This document shows, piece after piece, positions 8,684 to 17,900 of a stretch of DNA of 64,000 nucleotides. Every line of letters begins with the position of its first letter. The first letter of the stretch is position 1. The notes below the pieces were generated by a model. The model searched no databases and was not told where the DNA came from. It saw only the letters and a list, made by a program, of their open reading frames with translations. Position numbers and translations under genes: made by a program. Source of the stretch: Massilioclostridium coli (GTDB taxonomy: Bacteria > Bacillota > Clostridia > Oscillospirales > Ruminococcaceae); assembly GCF_900095865.1 (NCBI RefSeq), contig NZ_FMIZ01000007.1, positions 1,300,530 through 1,364,529 of the forward strand. Direction: 5' to 3'.

Positions 8684-9349
8684 CTATTCCAATTGTTCTT
8701 TAAAATGTGAAAGAATTTTTTTCTCTCTACGGGAAACTTGTACTTGTGTCATCCCCAATTCCTCAGCGGTTTCCGATTGGGTACGCCCCCGGAAATACCG
8801 CAGCAAAATCAGCTTTCGATCCCGTTCTTCCAGTTCCAGTAAAATCTGTTTGATGGTAATGGTAATCGCAAGTTTTTCCTCCATTGGCTCTGTTGGAAGA
8901 TCTAGCTGTCCTCCACCTTCCTCCTCACTTTCAGTAAGGGATAATGCAGGCGTAGCAGCTCCAATCGCTTCCACTACTTCTTCCTTATCCATTCCCATTC
9001 GTTCCGCCAATTGTTCAACCGTAGGTTCATACCCATATTGTTGAGCAAAAGCTTCCCGTTCTTTGGTGACTTTTAAAGAAAGTTCTTTTAAGCTTCGACT
9101 TACTTTTACCGTTCCACCATCTCGAAACAGCCTTCGAATTTCTCCTAAAATGACTGGTACAGCATAGGTAGAAAACCGAACTCCTCGCTCTTCATCAAAA
9201 GCATTTACTGCCTTTACCAACCCCATGCAGCCAGCAGCATACAGGTCATCGTATTCAATGCCTTTTCCATAAAACCGATGAGCGCAGGAATGAACTAATC
9301 CAAGATTTTGCTTTACAAATTCTTCCCGCCGTTCCGCTGGTTTAATCAT
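8684..9349 (-). CDS. sigF: Forespore RNA polymerase sigma factor SigF
   Basis: Sigma-70 family factor of 221 residues, slightly shorter than the Bacillus protein. Region 2 (YDDLYAAGCMGLVKAVNAFD and FSTYAVPVILGEIRR), region 3 and the region 4 HTH (SETAEELGMTQVQVSRREKK) are all seen. It overlaps spoIIAB by 8 bp, giving the classic spoIIAA-spoIIAB-sigF order, which separates SigF from SigG and SigB. In known sporulators SigF is held inactive by SpoIIAB and drives early forespore genes. This shows the organism has the genetic basis for sporulation. Confidence 0.96.
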   Translation of the reverse strand: MIKPAERREEFVKQNLGLVHSCAHRFYGKGIEYDDLYAAGCMGLVKAVNAFDEERGVRFSTYAVPVILGEIRRLFRDGGTVKVSRSLKELSLKVTKEREAFAQQYGYEPTVEQLAERMGMDKEEVVEAIGAATPALSLTESEEEGGGQLDLPTEPMEEKLAITITIKQILLELEERDRKLILLRYFRGRTQSETAEELGMTQVQVSRREKKILSHFKEQLE

Positions 9350-9779
9350 GGTTACGGGACTTTAATTTCTTAGTCAATACAACGGTTGTCCCTTTCCCTT
9401 GAGTAGAATTGACCTTTACTTTGTCCATAAACGTTTGCATCACAGAGAATCCCAGACCGGAACGTTCCCCATTTTTACAAGTGGTATACATTGGTTCCAT
9501 AGCCTGTTCGATATCAGCAATTCCACATCCTGTATCACGGATGCGGATAACGACCTTGTTGTCTGTATGAATTTGAGCCCGAATATGTATTAAGCCAATC
9601 TTGTCTCCGTATCCATGTACAATGGCATTGGTAACTGCTTCTGAAACCGCTGTTTTAATATCCGCAATTTCATCAATGGTAGGGTCCAACTGGGCAAAAA
9701 ATCCCGCCACTGCGATCCTAGCAAAACTTTCGTTAGAAGAATGGCTTGGAATTGTCAATTTCATTTCATTTTCTATCAT
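9342..9779 (-). CDS. spoIIAB: Anti-sigma F factor/serine kinase SpoIIAB
   Basis: A 145-residue GHKL-fold protein. It binds SigF, and phosphorylates SpoIIAA on serine. The ATP-binding N box (KTAVSEAVTNAIVHG) and the G1 box (IRDTGCGI), then the GLGFSVMQTF G2 region, are visible. AAGGAGGG precedes the ATG. The ATG overlaps the end of spoIIAA by 4 bp, indicating translational coupling and balanced stoichiometry. Confidence 0.97.
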   Translation of the reverse strand: MIENEMKLTIPSHSSNESFARIAVAGFFAQLDPTIDEIADIKTAVSEAVTNAIVHGYGDKIGLIHIRAQIHTDNKVVIRIRDTGCGIADIEQAMEPMYTTCKNGERSGLGFSVMQTFMDKVKVNSTQGKGTTVVLTKKLKSRNHD

Positions 9780-10099
9780 GATTTTCCCTCCTTGTCCTCA
9801 ATCACTGCAAGCCTGTCCAGACCAGCCAAATGCATTACTTTTTTGATGTGGGGAGTCGGATTAGTCACCTTTACTTCTCCACCCATTGATTTTAAAAGCT
9901 TGTACCGTCCCATCACTAAGCCAATTCCACTGGAATCCATAAAAGTAACATCGGTAAAATCCAGTAATAACAGTTTTGGGATAGCACCTTCCGCAAAACG
10001 GTCAATTTCTTCTCGAACAGGACGTATGCTGTGATGGTCGATTTCTCCGGACAGATAAGCTGTCATCACTTGTCCGCTCAATTCAATTTTTACTTCCAT
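9776..10099 (-). CDS. spoIIAA: Anti-sigma F factor antagonist SpoIIAA
   Basis: A 107-residue STAS-domain protein. The motif DFTDVTFMDSSGIGLVMGRY contains the serine that SpoIIAB phosphorylates in the family (the DSSG motif). Unphosphorylated protein displaces SigF from SpoIIAB in the forespore. GGAGG lies well placed before the ATG. It is the first gene of the operon. A SigH promoter would be expected upstream, but no clear match was seen. Confidence 0.96.
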   Translation of the reverse strand: MEVKIELSGQVMTAYLSGEIDHHSIRPVREEIDRFAEGAIPKLLLLDFTDVTFMDSSGIGLVMGRYKLLKSMGGEVKVTNPTPHIKKVMHLAGLDRLAVIEDKEGKS

Positions 10100-10678
10100 G
10101 TTATATATCCTCCATTCTTATTTACCATCATTTCATCACTTTCCAATCAAACAGTATCCCCCTTTTCTGTTTACAAAACGATCCAAAAATGTTATAGGTT
10201 ACACATCTAATGTTTGAAAAAATAGATCTCTCCTAGTTGGATATCATTCAAAATCAATTTTCTTCTCTTTGTGCCTAAATAGAGATAGGATAAATATTCT
10301 AACAAACAAATATTTCCAAGAAATTATACTTGCCAATCCTAAAAATTCACCAAATCTTATCATCATATTGTAACCCTGTTATTGATAAACCAATAAAAAA
10401 TACCAATAGCAATAGTTCATGATTTTTAAAACTTACGGAAAAATAAACCGAGTAATTAAACTTGATTCTAGTGGGTTCCAAGAAGGTCTATTTCCCTGAT
10501 ACAACCACATACTAAATAGTTTTCACATTCATTGCTTGCTTCACAGCCTTAAACAAGTGATTGCCGTTCCAATGGTAATTTCCTATTACAGAAAGATTGT
10601 ATTCCGTTTAATATTTGAAGCAAAATATTGTTATAGGACACCTTCACCAATAAAACAATGATTTTTTATCCAATAAAA
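10100..10678. other. Long intergenic region, no gene seen
   Basis: About 580 AT-rich bases between the spoIIA operon start and the folC terminator. No open frame with a ribosome site was found on either strand. The spoIIA promoter must lie at its left end. Confidence 0.55.
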
Positions 10679-10707
10679 AACTGCCTTATCCATATGATAA
10701 GACAGTT
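10679..10707 (-). terminator. Terminator of folC
   Basis: AACTG-C-CTTATC pairs with GATAAG-A-CAGTT around a CATAT loop about 30 bases after the folC stop; A-tracts flank it on the plus strand as U-tracts for the minus transcript. Confidence 0.75.
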
Positions 10708-10736
10708 ATAATAAAAATATTGTCATTTTTAGGAAA

Positions 10737-12017
10737 CTACAGTTTCTCTTTTTGCAAATATTTTCTTAAATCTGCTGCCAAAAAAAGAGAGCCAAAGATA
10801 AATACCCCTCCTTGTTTTCCAGCTAGTTTGATCGCCTGCTGGTATGCTTGTTGAGGATAATCTGATAAACTAACTTGAAAGTGGTTTCCTTCCGCTACAT
10901 TTTTTAATTCTTCTGCTGCCAATCCTCTGGGAGAATCCACATTCGTAACAACTAAATGATCCAACACCCCATCCAACAACGCCAATTCCTGTTGGTAGCT
11001 TTTGTCTTTTAAGACACCACACACCCCAATTTTCGGGGAACATTGGAACATACGGATGGACTTTGCCAACGCAACAAAACCATTTGGATTATGGGCACCA
11101 TCTAACACAACAATTGGGTCATGTTGTAATATTTCCATCCGGGCGGGAAAAGTCGTTTTCGCTATACCATTGGCAATCTGCTGCTCAGTTAATTGAATTG
11201 TTTTTAAATTGCGCAATGTTTCTATTGCAGTAATTGCATTATCAATCTGATGTTTTCCTAACAGCTTAAGATGGTATTCCCTACCACCATATAGAAAAAT
11301 GGTACCATTTTCATCACAGCGTAAGATTTCCGTTTGGTACATATTCGGTAAAATTAATGGAGATTGCACCGTGGCACAGGTTTGCATAATCACTTCCAAA
11401 ACATCTTCTGTCTGATCTGGATAACAGATACAAGGAGAACCATGCTTAATAATTCCTGCTTTTGCTTTTGCAATCTGTTGGATTGTATTTCCCAATACCT
11501 TCATATGATCATACGAAATCTTTGTAATGACCGCAGCCTCAGGTGGCGGAATAATATTTGTGGCATCCGCATCACCGCCCAAACCAACTTCCAGACAAAC
11601 GATATCACAGTGGTTCCTCCTAAAATACAGGAACGCAAGGGCAGTGATAAAATCATATTCATTACACTCTAGTCCTTCCGCAGTTATCCGCTCATAAGCA
11701 TCTCTTACCTGAATATAAAGCTCTACAAATTCATGTTTGGAAATCATCTCCCCATCAATTTGAAATCGCTCCCGAAAATCAATAATAAAAGGGGAAATGT
11801 AAAGCCCTGTTTTATAGCCTGCTTCTTGGAATGCGGCTGCGCACATAGCAGCTGTAGATCCTTTTCCATTCGTTCCTGCTATGTGGACAAATTTTAATTG
11901 TTCCTGGGGATTCCCTAAATACTGGAGTAACCTTTTAATCCGAAATACCCCTGGCACACTACTAAAAGCCGGCATATTATGCACAAAATTCAACGCGCGC
12001 TGGTAGGCCTGTTCCAT
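10737..12017 (-). CDS. folC: Folylpolyglutamate synthase/dihydrofolate synthase FolC
   Basis: Cytoplasmic Mur-ligase-family enzyme of 426 residues that adds glutamate to folates. The P-loop HIAGTNGKGSTAAM, the conserved GLGGDADATN and the C-terminal DGAHNPNG are clear. It lies about 110 bp after valS, the usual valS-folC pairing of Firmicutes, though a hairpin between the two may reduce read-through. GAGGTG precedes the ATG. Dual synthase activity is the family norm but is not shown by sequence alone. Confidence 0.95.
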   Translation of the reverse strand: MEQAYQRALNFVHNMPAFSSVPGVFRIKRLLQYLGNPQEQLKFVHIAGTNGKGSTAAMCAAAFQEAGYKTGLYISPFIIDFRERFQIDGEMISKHEFVELYIQVRDAYERITAEGLECNEYDFITALAFLYFRRNHCDIVCLEVGLGGDADATNIIPPPEAAVITKISYDHMKVLGNTIQQIAKAKAGIIKHGSPCICYPDQTEDVLEVIMQTCATVQSPLILPNMYQTEILRCDENGTIFLYGGREYHLKLLGKHQIDNAITAIETLRNLKTIQLTEQQIANGIAKTTFPARMEILQHDPIVVLDGAHNPNGFVALAKSIRMFQCSPKIGVCGVLKDKSYQQELALLDGVLDHLVVTNVDSPRGLAAEELKNVAEGNHFQVSLSDYPQQAYQQAIKLAGKQGGVFIFGSLFLAADLRKYLQKEKL

Positions 12018-12078
12018 CTAACTTTCACCTCAACATCCAAAATCCATTCTGTTGCAATCAATTCAATAATAGGAAAAA

Positions 12079-12110
12079 CTTGCCGCCTCACAAGGAAATG
12101 GGGCGGCAGG
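12079..12110 (-). terminator. Hairpin between valS and folC
   Basis: GC-rich arms with a TGCCGCC/GGCGGCA core followed on the minus strand by a run of five T. It could act as an intrinsic terminator or attenuator limiting folC expression. Confidence 0.65.
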
Positions 12111-12125
12111 TAATTCTTGTTTGGA

Positions 12126-14747
12126 TTAGCCAAGCGCGGCAATACTTTCGTTGATTTTTTCCAAACGCTGGGTTGCTTTTTCCAATTTGGCACGTTCCGC
12201 GTCTACTACTGCCTGAGGTGCTTTATCCACAAATTTTGGATTATTTAATTTACCACTCAGGAATTTAATATCAGCTTCACATTTCTGCTTGTCTTTATTT
12301 AAACGTTCCAATTCCTTGGATTTATCAATCAATTCTTCCATTGGGATAAAGATACGGGCAGCGTCAGTTGCCACCTGTACTGCTCCATCTATCTGGAATT
12401 GCCCACCTACTTCAACCGATTGGGCACTTGCTAATTTTTCAAAGAAAACAGCACATTGCTCAAAAATAGCAGGGGATTCTGTTTGAATGTACAAGCTCGC
12501 TTTTTTGCTTGGAGGAACATTCATTTCAGCACGGGCGTTACGGATACCCTTAATAGCATCCATTACCTTCTGGAATTCGTTGCTTTCCTCTATAAAATCC
12601 AGTTCCTCATGGTATTCTGGCCATTTGGAAATCATAATACTTTCCTCTTCATGTGGGATGGCTTGCCAGATTTCCTCTGTAATAAATGGCATAAATGGAT
12701 GCAGCAGTTTTAATGTGCTAGTCATCACATAAACCAATACTTTTTGCGCATTTAAAGCGGTTTCCCCACCAGCCTGTAACCGTGGCTTAGTTAGCTCAAT
12801 ATACCAGTCACACAGGATGTTCCAGATGAAATCATAGATTTTCTGGGATGCAACGGAGATTTCAAATTTATCCAGGTTGTCGGTCATATCCCGAACCAAA
12901 TCGTTTAACTGGGTCAATACCCATTTATCTTCAATAGACAATTCAGTTGGTAAACCCAGCACCTCTTCATCACTGCCAGAAATATTCATCATAATAAACC
13001 TGGTTGCATTCCAAAGCTTATTGGCGAAGTTTCTAGCCGCTTTTACCTTTTCATCGCTGTAACGCATATCGTTCCCAGCATTTGTACCATTTGCTAGCAT
13101 AAAGCGTAACGCGTCAGCGCCGTATTCATCGATTACTTCTAGTGGGTCAATCCCGTTGCCCAACGATTTAGACATCTTTCTACCCTGGCTATCACGAACC
13201 AAACCATGGATAAATACATTTTTAAATGGTGCTTTTCCAGTGTGTTCTACAGCGGAGAAAATCATTCTGGCTACCCAGAAGAAAATGATATCATAACCCG
13301 TTACCAGGGTACTAGTTGGATAGAAATATTCCAAATCCTTGGTTTGATGCGGCCAGCCCAAAGTGGAGAACGGCCACAAGGCAGAACTGAACCAGGTATC
13401 CAAAGTATCGTCATCCTGGGTCATATGCCCGCCGCATTTTGGACAGGTGTGAACTTCTTCCTTGGAAACCACCATTTCCCCACAGCTGTCACAATAATAA
13501 GCTGGAATTCGATGGCCCCACCACAATTGACGGGAAATACACCAGTCTTTGATGTTTTCCATCCAGTGGTAGTAAATTTTATCAAAACGTTCTGGAATAA
13601 AATCAGTTTCATGGTTACGTACCGCATCGATTGCAGGTTTTGCCAAAGGTTCCATTTTCACAAACCATTGTTTGGAAACTCTTGGTTCTACTGTGGTGCC
13701 ACAACGGTAGCATTCCCCTACATTGTGGTTGTGCGGTTCCACTTTTACTAGGAATCCACCTTCTTCCAGATCAGCAACAATGGCTTTTCTCGCCTCGTAA
13801 CGTTCCATACCTGCGTATTTGCCGCAATCTTCGGTCATGTGGGCATCATCCGTCATTACATTGATAATTGGAAGATCGTGGCGTAAACCAACTTCAAAGT
13901 CATTTGGGTCATGGGCAGGGGTAATTTTTACTACACCAGTACCAAATTCCATATCAACATAATCGTCTGCTACCACTGGAATTTCACGGTTTACCAATGG
14001 CAGAATCAGTGTTTTGCCAACCAGATGCTTATAACGGTCATCATTTGGATTAACAGCTACTGCAGTATCCCCTAACATAGTTTCTGGACGAGTAGTAGCC
14101 AGCTCCAACCAGCCACTGCCATCTGCCAAAGGATAACGCAAATGCCAGAAATGGCCTTCCTGCTCGCTGTATTCTACTTCTGCATCGGAAATAGAAGTCA
14201 AACAATGAGGGCACCAGTTGATAATCCGTTCCCCACGGTAAATCAAACCTTTTTCATATAAGTTTACAAAAACTTCTTTTACTGCTTCACTACAGCCTTC
14301 ATCCAGGGTAAAGCGTTCCCTGGTCCAGTCGCAAGAAGAGCCCAGTTTTTTCAACTGTTCAATAATACGGCCGCCAAATTTTTCTTTCCAAGCCCAAGCA
14401 CGTTCCATAAAGCCATCACGGCCAAGGTCAGCTTTGCTCAAACCTTCCTGTTTCATTGCCTCTACAATTTTTGCTTCAGTCGCAATCGAAGCATGGTCGG
14501 TTCCAGGAACCCACAGAGCTGCATAACCCTGCATTCTTTTCCAACGGATTAAAATATCCTGCAATGTCTCATCCAACGCATGGCCCATATGCAACTGACC
14601 AGTGATGTTTGGAGGAGGAATTACAATGGTATAGGGTTGTTTTTTGGGATCCGCCTCAGGAGTGAAATAACCTTTTTCAGTCCAATCAGCGTAAATCCTA
14701 TCTTCAAATTGTTTTGGATTATATACCTTATCCAATTCTTTACGCAT
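12126..14747 (-). CDS. valS: Valyl-tRNA synthetase ValS
   Basis: Class I aminoacyl-tRNA synthetase charging tRNA-Val, 873 residues from the chosen start. The HIGH-type motif is HMGH (in [18 protein letters not shown]), the catalytic loop is KMSKS, and the C-terminal coiled-coil tRNA-binding arm rich in Lys and Glu is present at the last 65 residues. The ATG at 14747 follows GAAAGTGGGAAA; a TTG ten codons upstream is less likely. No T-box was recognised in the short leader, which is unusual for valS in Firmicutes. Confidence 0.97.
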   Translation of the reverse strand: MRKELDKVYNPKQFEDRIYADWTEKGYFTPEADPKKQPYTIVIPPPNITGQLHMGHALDETLQDILIRWKRMQGYAALWVPGTDHASIATEAKIVEAMKQEGLSKADLGRDGFMERAWAWKEKFGGRIIEQLKKLGSSCDWTRERFTLDEGCSEAVKEVFVNLYEKGLIYRGERIINWCPHCLTSISDAEVEYSEQEGHFWHLRYPLADGSGWLELATTRPETMLGDTAVAVNPNDDRYKHLVGKTLILPLVNREIPVVADDYVDMEFGTGVVKITPAHDPNDFEVGLRHDLPIINVMTDDAHMTEDCGKYAGMERYEARKAIVADLEEGGFLVKVEPHNHNVGECYRCGTTVEPRVSKQWFVKMEPLAKPAIDAVRNHETDFIPERFDKIYYHWMENIKDWCISRQLWWGHRIPAYYCDSCGEMVVSKEEVHTCPKCGGHMTQDDDTLDTWFSSALWPFSTLGWPHQTKDLEYFYPTSTLVTGYDIIFFWVARMIFSAVEHTGKAPFKNVFIHGLVRDSQGRKMSKSLGNGIDPLEVIDEYGADALRFMLANGTNAGNDMRYSDEKVKAARNFANKLWNATRFIMMNISGSDEEVLGLPTELSIEDKWVLTQLNDLVRDMTDNLDKFEISVASQKIYDFIWNILCDWYIELTKPRLQAGGETALNAQKVLVYVMTSTLKLLHPFMPFITEEIWQAIPHEEESIMISKWPEYHEELDFIEESNEFQKVMDAIKGIRNARAEMNVPPSKKASLYIQTESPAIFEQCAVFFEKLASAQSVEVGGQFQIDGAVQVATDAARIFIPMEELIDKSKELERLNKDKQKCEADIKFLSGKLNNPKFVDKAPQAVVDAERAKLEKATQRLEKINESIAALG

Positions 14748-14810
14748 AAATTTCCCACTTTCTTTCACGATATTCAAATAAGCTTGATAGTCTTATTATA
14801 ATTACTGTTT

Positions 14811-14840
14811 ATTATACTACAAAGTTGCTGTTTTTGGCAA
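14811..14840 (-). promoter_or_regulatory. Probable valS promoter
   Basis: TTGCCA (14835-14840) and TATAAT (14811-14816) on the minus strand with an 18-base spacer, about 65 bases before the valS ATG. Confidence 0.6.
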
Positions 14841-14880
14841 CAGTTTTCCGAATTCTCTCTCATTATTTGATAAATTTCCC

Positions 14881-14923
14881 TTGTATCTAAATCCATAGTT
14901 CGCTATAATAGTTGTCAGACAAC
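14881..14923 (+). promoter_or_regulatory. Promoter with FadR-type operator of the GntR gene
   Basis: TTGTAT (14881-14886), 17-base spacer, TATAAT (14904-14909). Directly after the -10 lies the perfect palindrome GTTGTC-A-GACAAC (14911-14923), which fits the FadR-subfamily consensus TNGTNNNACNA. Its position at the transcription start predicts autorepression. Confidence 0.8.
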
Positions 14924-14945
14924 ATTAACTGCAAAGGAAACGATT

Positions 14946-15638
14946 ATGAAAGATACCGAAAAAAATTTAGCTCAACAGGTTGCTGATACCATCTTGTCCT
15001 ATATTACCATTGAAAAAAAATTTGTTCCAGGAGATAAACTGCCGAATGAAAATGAATTTTCCGCCCAATTGCAGGTAAGCAGGGCAACATTGCGGGAAGC
15101 AATACGGATTCTGGCATCCCATAATGTATTGGAAATTAAACGTGGAAAAGGTACATTTGTGGTAGAACGTCCGGATTATGAACATCCCATTGACTTTAAT
15201 GAACTATCCAAAACCCAGTTGGATGTCCAAGCATTATATGAAATGCGATTAATGGTAGAGCCACAAACTGCCTATTATGCCGCAAAAAGAGGGACAGAGC
15301 AGGAAATCAAACGAATTTTGGAATATGGGAAACAGGAAGAAGAACTCATTTTACAAGGGAAAGACCGTACCCAAATTGAACAAGCTTTCCACCAAGCAAT
15401 TACAGTGGCTGCCCATAATAGCTTTGTGGAGCGGCTGATGCCGATGATTTATCAGGCAATTGATTCTGGTGTTTTGCTCTCCAATCAGGCGGACAGCAAG
15501 GGCATTATCCAGGATACCGTTAATGATCACCGTCTAATTATGGAATTTATTGCTCAAAGGAATGGCCATGGGGCAAAAACAGCGATGGAACTCCATATTC
15601 TCCGTGCAATTAAAGGATTTGGATTTTCAGAGGATTAA
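14946..15638 (+). CDS. GntR-family regulator, FadR subfamily
   Basis: A 230-residue regulator with an N-terminal winged helix (about residues 8-75; LPNENEFSAQLQVSRATLREAI type pattern and KRGKGTFVV wing) and a C-terminal all-helical FCD domain (about 90-220) that usually binds a carboxylate ligand and metal. Histidines in FHQAI, DHRLI and ELHI match the FCD metal-binding triad. No catabolic operon is adjacent, so the ligand is unknown. It is divergent from valS. The operator on its own promoter suggests autoregulation. AAAGGA precedes the ATG. Confidence 0.92.
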   Translation: MKDTEKNLAQQVADTILSYITIEKKFVPGDKLPNENEFSAQLQVSRATLREAIRILASHNVLEIKRGKGTFVVERPDYEHPIDFNELSKTQLDVQALYEMRLMVEPQTAYYAAKRGTEQEIKRILEYGKQEEELILQGKDRTQIEQAFHQAITVAAHNSFVERLMPMIYQAIDSGVLLSNQADSKGIIQDTVNDHRLIMEFIAQRNGHGAKTAMELHILRAIKGFGFSED

Positions 15639-15994
15639 TAACGAAATCATATATTCCCTATCAACAAAAATAGCTGATAAAATCAAAGGGGAAAAATCCA
15701 CCTATTCAATGAAAATTACAGTTTTAAAAGGGATAATCACAAACTATGATTTCAATTTTTGTAGACCACAATCGTAATCGAATGGTTCACTTAATCCCCC
15801 AAAAAGAATACAGAACAATATCACCACATTGTTTCCCCAGTTTTGTTACCTACATCTAATTTCTAAAACTTCCGAAATCTTTGGTTGGATTATAACAAAC
15901 TTGTTTCTGATTGGGCCGACAATATTCTAAAGTAATTTTCAATCAAGGTTTTTTGATCTAACCTTGGTAGAAACGAGGGTTTTATTGGGGGAAA
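15639..15994. other. Intergenic region, nothing recognised
   Basis: About 355 bases between the FadR-type gene and the shared terminator. No open frame with a ribosome site or clear repeat was seen. Confidence 0.5.
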
Positions 15995-16036
15995 GCGGCA
16001 AAAAACAGGCGGAAAATTCCGCCTGTTTTTTGCCGC
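15995..16036. terminator. Strong bidirectional terminator
   Basis: A perfect 20-bp stem (arms 15995-16014 and 16017-16036) with a two-base centre, containing an A-tract and T-tract inside the stem. It lies 8 bases after the mltG stop. Confidence 0.85.
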
Positions 16037-16043
16037 CTATTTG

Positions 16044-16946
16044 CTATTGATATTGAACCCCATATTGCGCTATTTGCTGATTGTGTTCCTCCAAAGTTGC
16101 AGAATAATGGTTTTGGTTATCGTTTCCAAAAAAGAAATAGTAATAATTCGTAGCCGGTGGATTCTGAGCTGCTTCAATTGCCCTTTTGCTTGGGTTACAA
16201 ATGGGTCCGGCTGGTATACTACATTTATAGGTATTGTACAAAGCAGCATATTTGCTGGTATCCCCCAAAAGGGAATTCCCTGTAATATAATCGTTCACAT
16301 ACTCTCTAGTTGGGTCTGCATCTAACCGCATTCCCGCATTGATACGGTTATGGTAAACAGAAGAAACCAGCTGCATATTTTCGGTGCTGCGTGCTTCTTT
16401 TTCAATAATAGATGCCAAAATCAACGTCTGATCCGAAGGCATTCCGGATTTTGCGGCATAATTATTGAGCATTTTCCGCAATACACTGGTTGGGTCCTCC
16501 CCCACATAAAATTGATAGGTATCTGGAAATAAATAGCCTTCCATTTTAAAGCAGCGATCAGGCGAGGATGGAACGTTAAAAGATTGTACTGTATAATTTT
16601 GTGCTGCTTGATAAAAAGCGGCCTGGGAACACACTCCATTATTTTCTAATGCCCGAGCAATATCCATAAAAGTACTTCCCTCTGGAATGGTAACCGAAAC
16701 CACCTGAGGGGTTTGTTGGGAAGATGCAACAGAATCGGAAGTAGTTGCATTTTCCCCATTGCCATCCCCAACCACCACAGGAGGGGTACTAGATTCTTCA
16801 GAAGAACTGCTAGGAATACTGCTAGACACCTGCGAACTGCTGCTGGAAACAGGAGGAATAGAGCTAGATTCTGACTCCTGGTTACCGCCACATCCAACCA
16901 ATAGCAACATACTAATCACTACCATACCTGCAATTATTCTTTTCAT
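16044..16946 (-). CDS. mltG: Endolytic transglycosylase MltG (YceG-like) lipoprotein
   Basis: Cell-wall enzyme thought to cleave nascent glycan strands and set their length. The start is placed at MKRIIAG because AAAGGTG lies just upstream; a longer open frame extends 72 codons into non-coding DNA. The N-terminus is a lipoprotein signal with lipobox LVGC at about residues 14-17, so it is lipid-anchored rather than a single-pass protein. A Ser/Glu-rich linker (about 20-85) leads to the YceG domain with ASIIEKEA (catalytic Glu) and the conserved IPAGPICNPS. It is 300 residues, shorter than typical MltG. Confidence 0.92.
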   Translation of the reverse strand: MKRIIAGMVVISMLLLVGCGGNQESESSSIPPVSSSSSQVSSSIPSSSSEESSTPPVVVGDGNGENATTSDSVASSQQTPQVVSVTIPEGSTFMDIARALENNGVCSQAAFYQAAQNYTVQSFNVPSSPDRCFKMEGYLFPDTYQFYVGEDPTSVLRKMLNNYAAKSGMPSDQTLILASIIEKEARSTENMQLVSSVYHNRINAGMRLDADPTREYVNDYITGNSLLGDTSKYAALYNTYKCSIPAGPICNPSKRAIEAAQNPPATNYYYFFFGNDNQNHYSATLEEHNQQIAQYGVQYQ

Positions 16947-17103
16947 TTCAACACCTTTCTTTCGTGTTTGATTCATCTCGAGATTACACAAGATATTATA
17001 AATGTAAATCTGCCAAAAATCAATCCAATTTTGGTGTTGTAGACAAATTCCACGTATCGTAGATAACGCTAAAATACAATATATTGTATTAACACAATAG
17101 GCA

Positions 17104-17115
17104 ATAACAATTACT
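17104..17115. repeat. Copy of the AACAATTACTAGA motif downstream of HTH copy 2
   Basis: AACAATTACTAG matches the centre of the palindrome at 6416-6444. It lies about 160 bases past the end of the second HTH gene, again in opposite orientation to the site before the gene. The second arm is not conserved here, so it may be a decayed site. Confidence 0.5.
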
Positions 17116-17272
17116 AGATTTTTTGCTTTTACTGCACCATACATAAAATAATAACAATACACTAGTTTACTGATTCAGTTATAATATATTGAAATTCGTC
17201 TTAAAAGTAAGGCTGTAATTTCATTCTTTAAAGTTTATCCTTCTTATACTGCAGGAAACTCAATGATTGATT

Positions 17273-17524
17273 TCAACTATCTTCTCGCAATAGCTCATCC
17301 GCTGTAATTCCAAAAATCTTTGCGAAAACCTTTAGTTCAATATCAGTTACAAATCTCTTTCCACTTTCTATTCTTTGAATTGTGTTTTTATCCAGATCCA
17401 TCCCTTCTAACTGTAATAAATCCGCCAACGCCCTTTGTGAAGTTTTTGGTACCCTCTGTTGTCTTAATCTAGCTATCTTTTTACCACAAACATTATTTCT
17501 ACCGTTATTTCTGTTTTTATACAT
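17273..17524 (-). CDS. Small XRE-type HTH regulator, copy 2
   Basis: An 83-residue paralogue of the protein at 6575-6832 with an identical first 22 residues and only conservative changes after that (for example QR for ER, IDLDKN to MDLDKN). The HTH reads SQRALADLL and NTIQRIESGKRFVTDIEL. The C-terminus ends two residues sooner. The same leader and the same GAGGTGAT site precede it. Because the DNA of the leader is conserved as well as the protein, this is a duplicated module, probably able to bind the same sites. Confidence 0.88.
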   Translation of the reverse strand: MYKNRNNGRNNVCGKKIARLRQQRVPKTSQRALADLLQLEGMDLDKNTIQRIESGKRFVTDIELKVFAKIFGITADELLREDS

Positions 17525-17695
17525 ACGATCACCTCATGACATCTAGTAATTGTCATTAGCAATCATTGTATGTGAATAGCAAGTAATTATGACATCAACT
17601 GATAGTCAAATTTACTTTTTTCGTTAAATCTTATTACAAATAGAAAATTTCTTCTTTATTTGATCCCTAAATTTATCATAATTGTAAAAAAAGTA
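17525..17695 (-). promoter_or_regulatory. Conserved leader of HTH copy 2
   Basis: Aligns base for base, with few gaps, to 6833-7010. It contains ATGACA-ATTACTAGA-TGTCAT immediately before the ribosome site and an upstream CATAATTACT element next to TTGACTATCAGT. See the copy 1 entry. Confidence 0.65.
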
Positions 17696-17810
17696 AGTAT
17701 ATAAATTTGTCTTTGTATTGTCGATAAACGTCGAATTTTCGGCATTTATTCTATATCATGACAATCCTATTTTATCTTTTTTCTTAGCCACATTTGTTTT
17801 CTGTAGAACA

Positions 17811-17851
17811 AAAAAGGCTCCATTGAATAATTCATTCAATGGAGCCTTTTT
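17811..17851. terminator. Bidirectional terminator between apgM and HTH copy 2
   Basis: A perfect 18-bp stem (17811-17828 with 17834-17851) around AATTC, with A and T tracts on both sides. Confidence 0.88.
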
Positions 17852-17900
17852 GTTATATTTGATTATGCGTTTTATTAAATATAACATTAAAATGTAATAT

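Noticed and set aside
14748-14880. T-box before valS
   Set aside because: The leader is under 70 bases, too short for a T-box, and no GGTACC-type core is present.
15550-15777. 75-codon frame overlapping the end of the FadR-type gene
   Set aside because: Mostly a shadow of the regulator gene in another frame, with low-complexity tail and no ribosome site.
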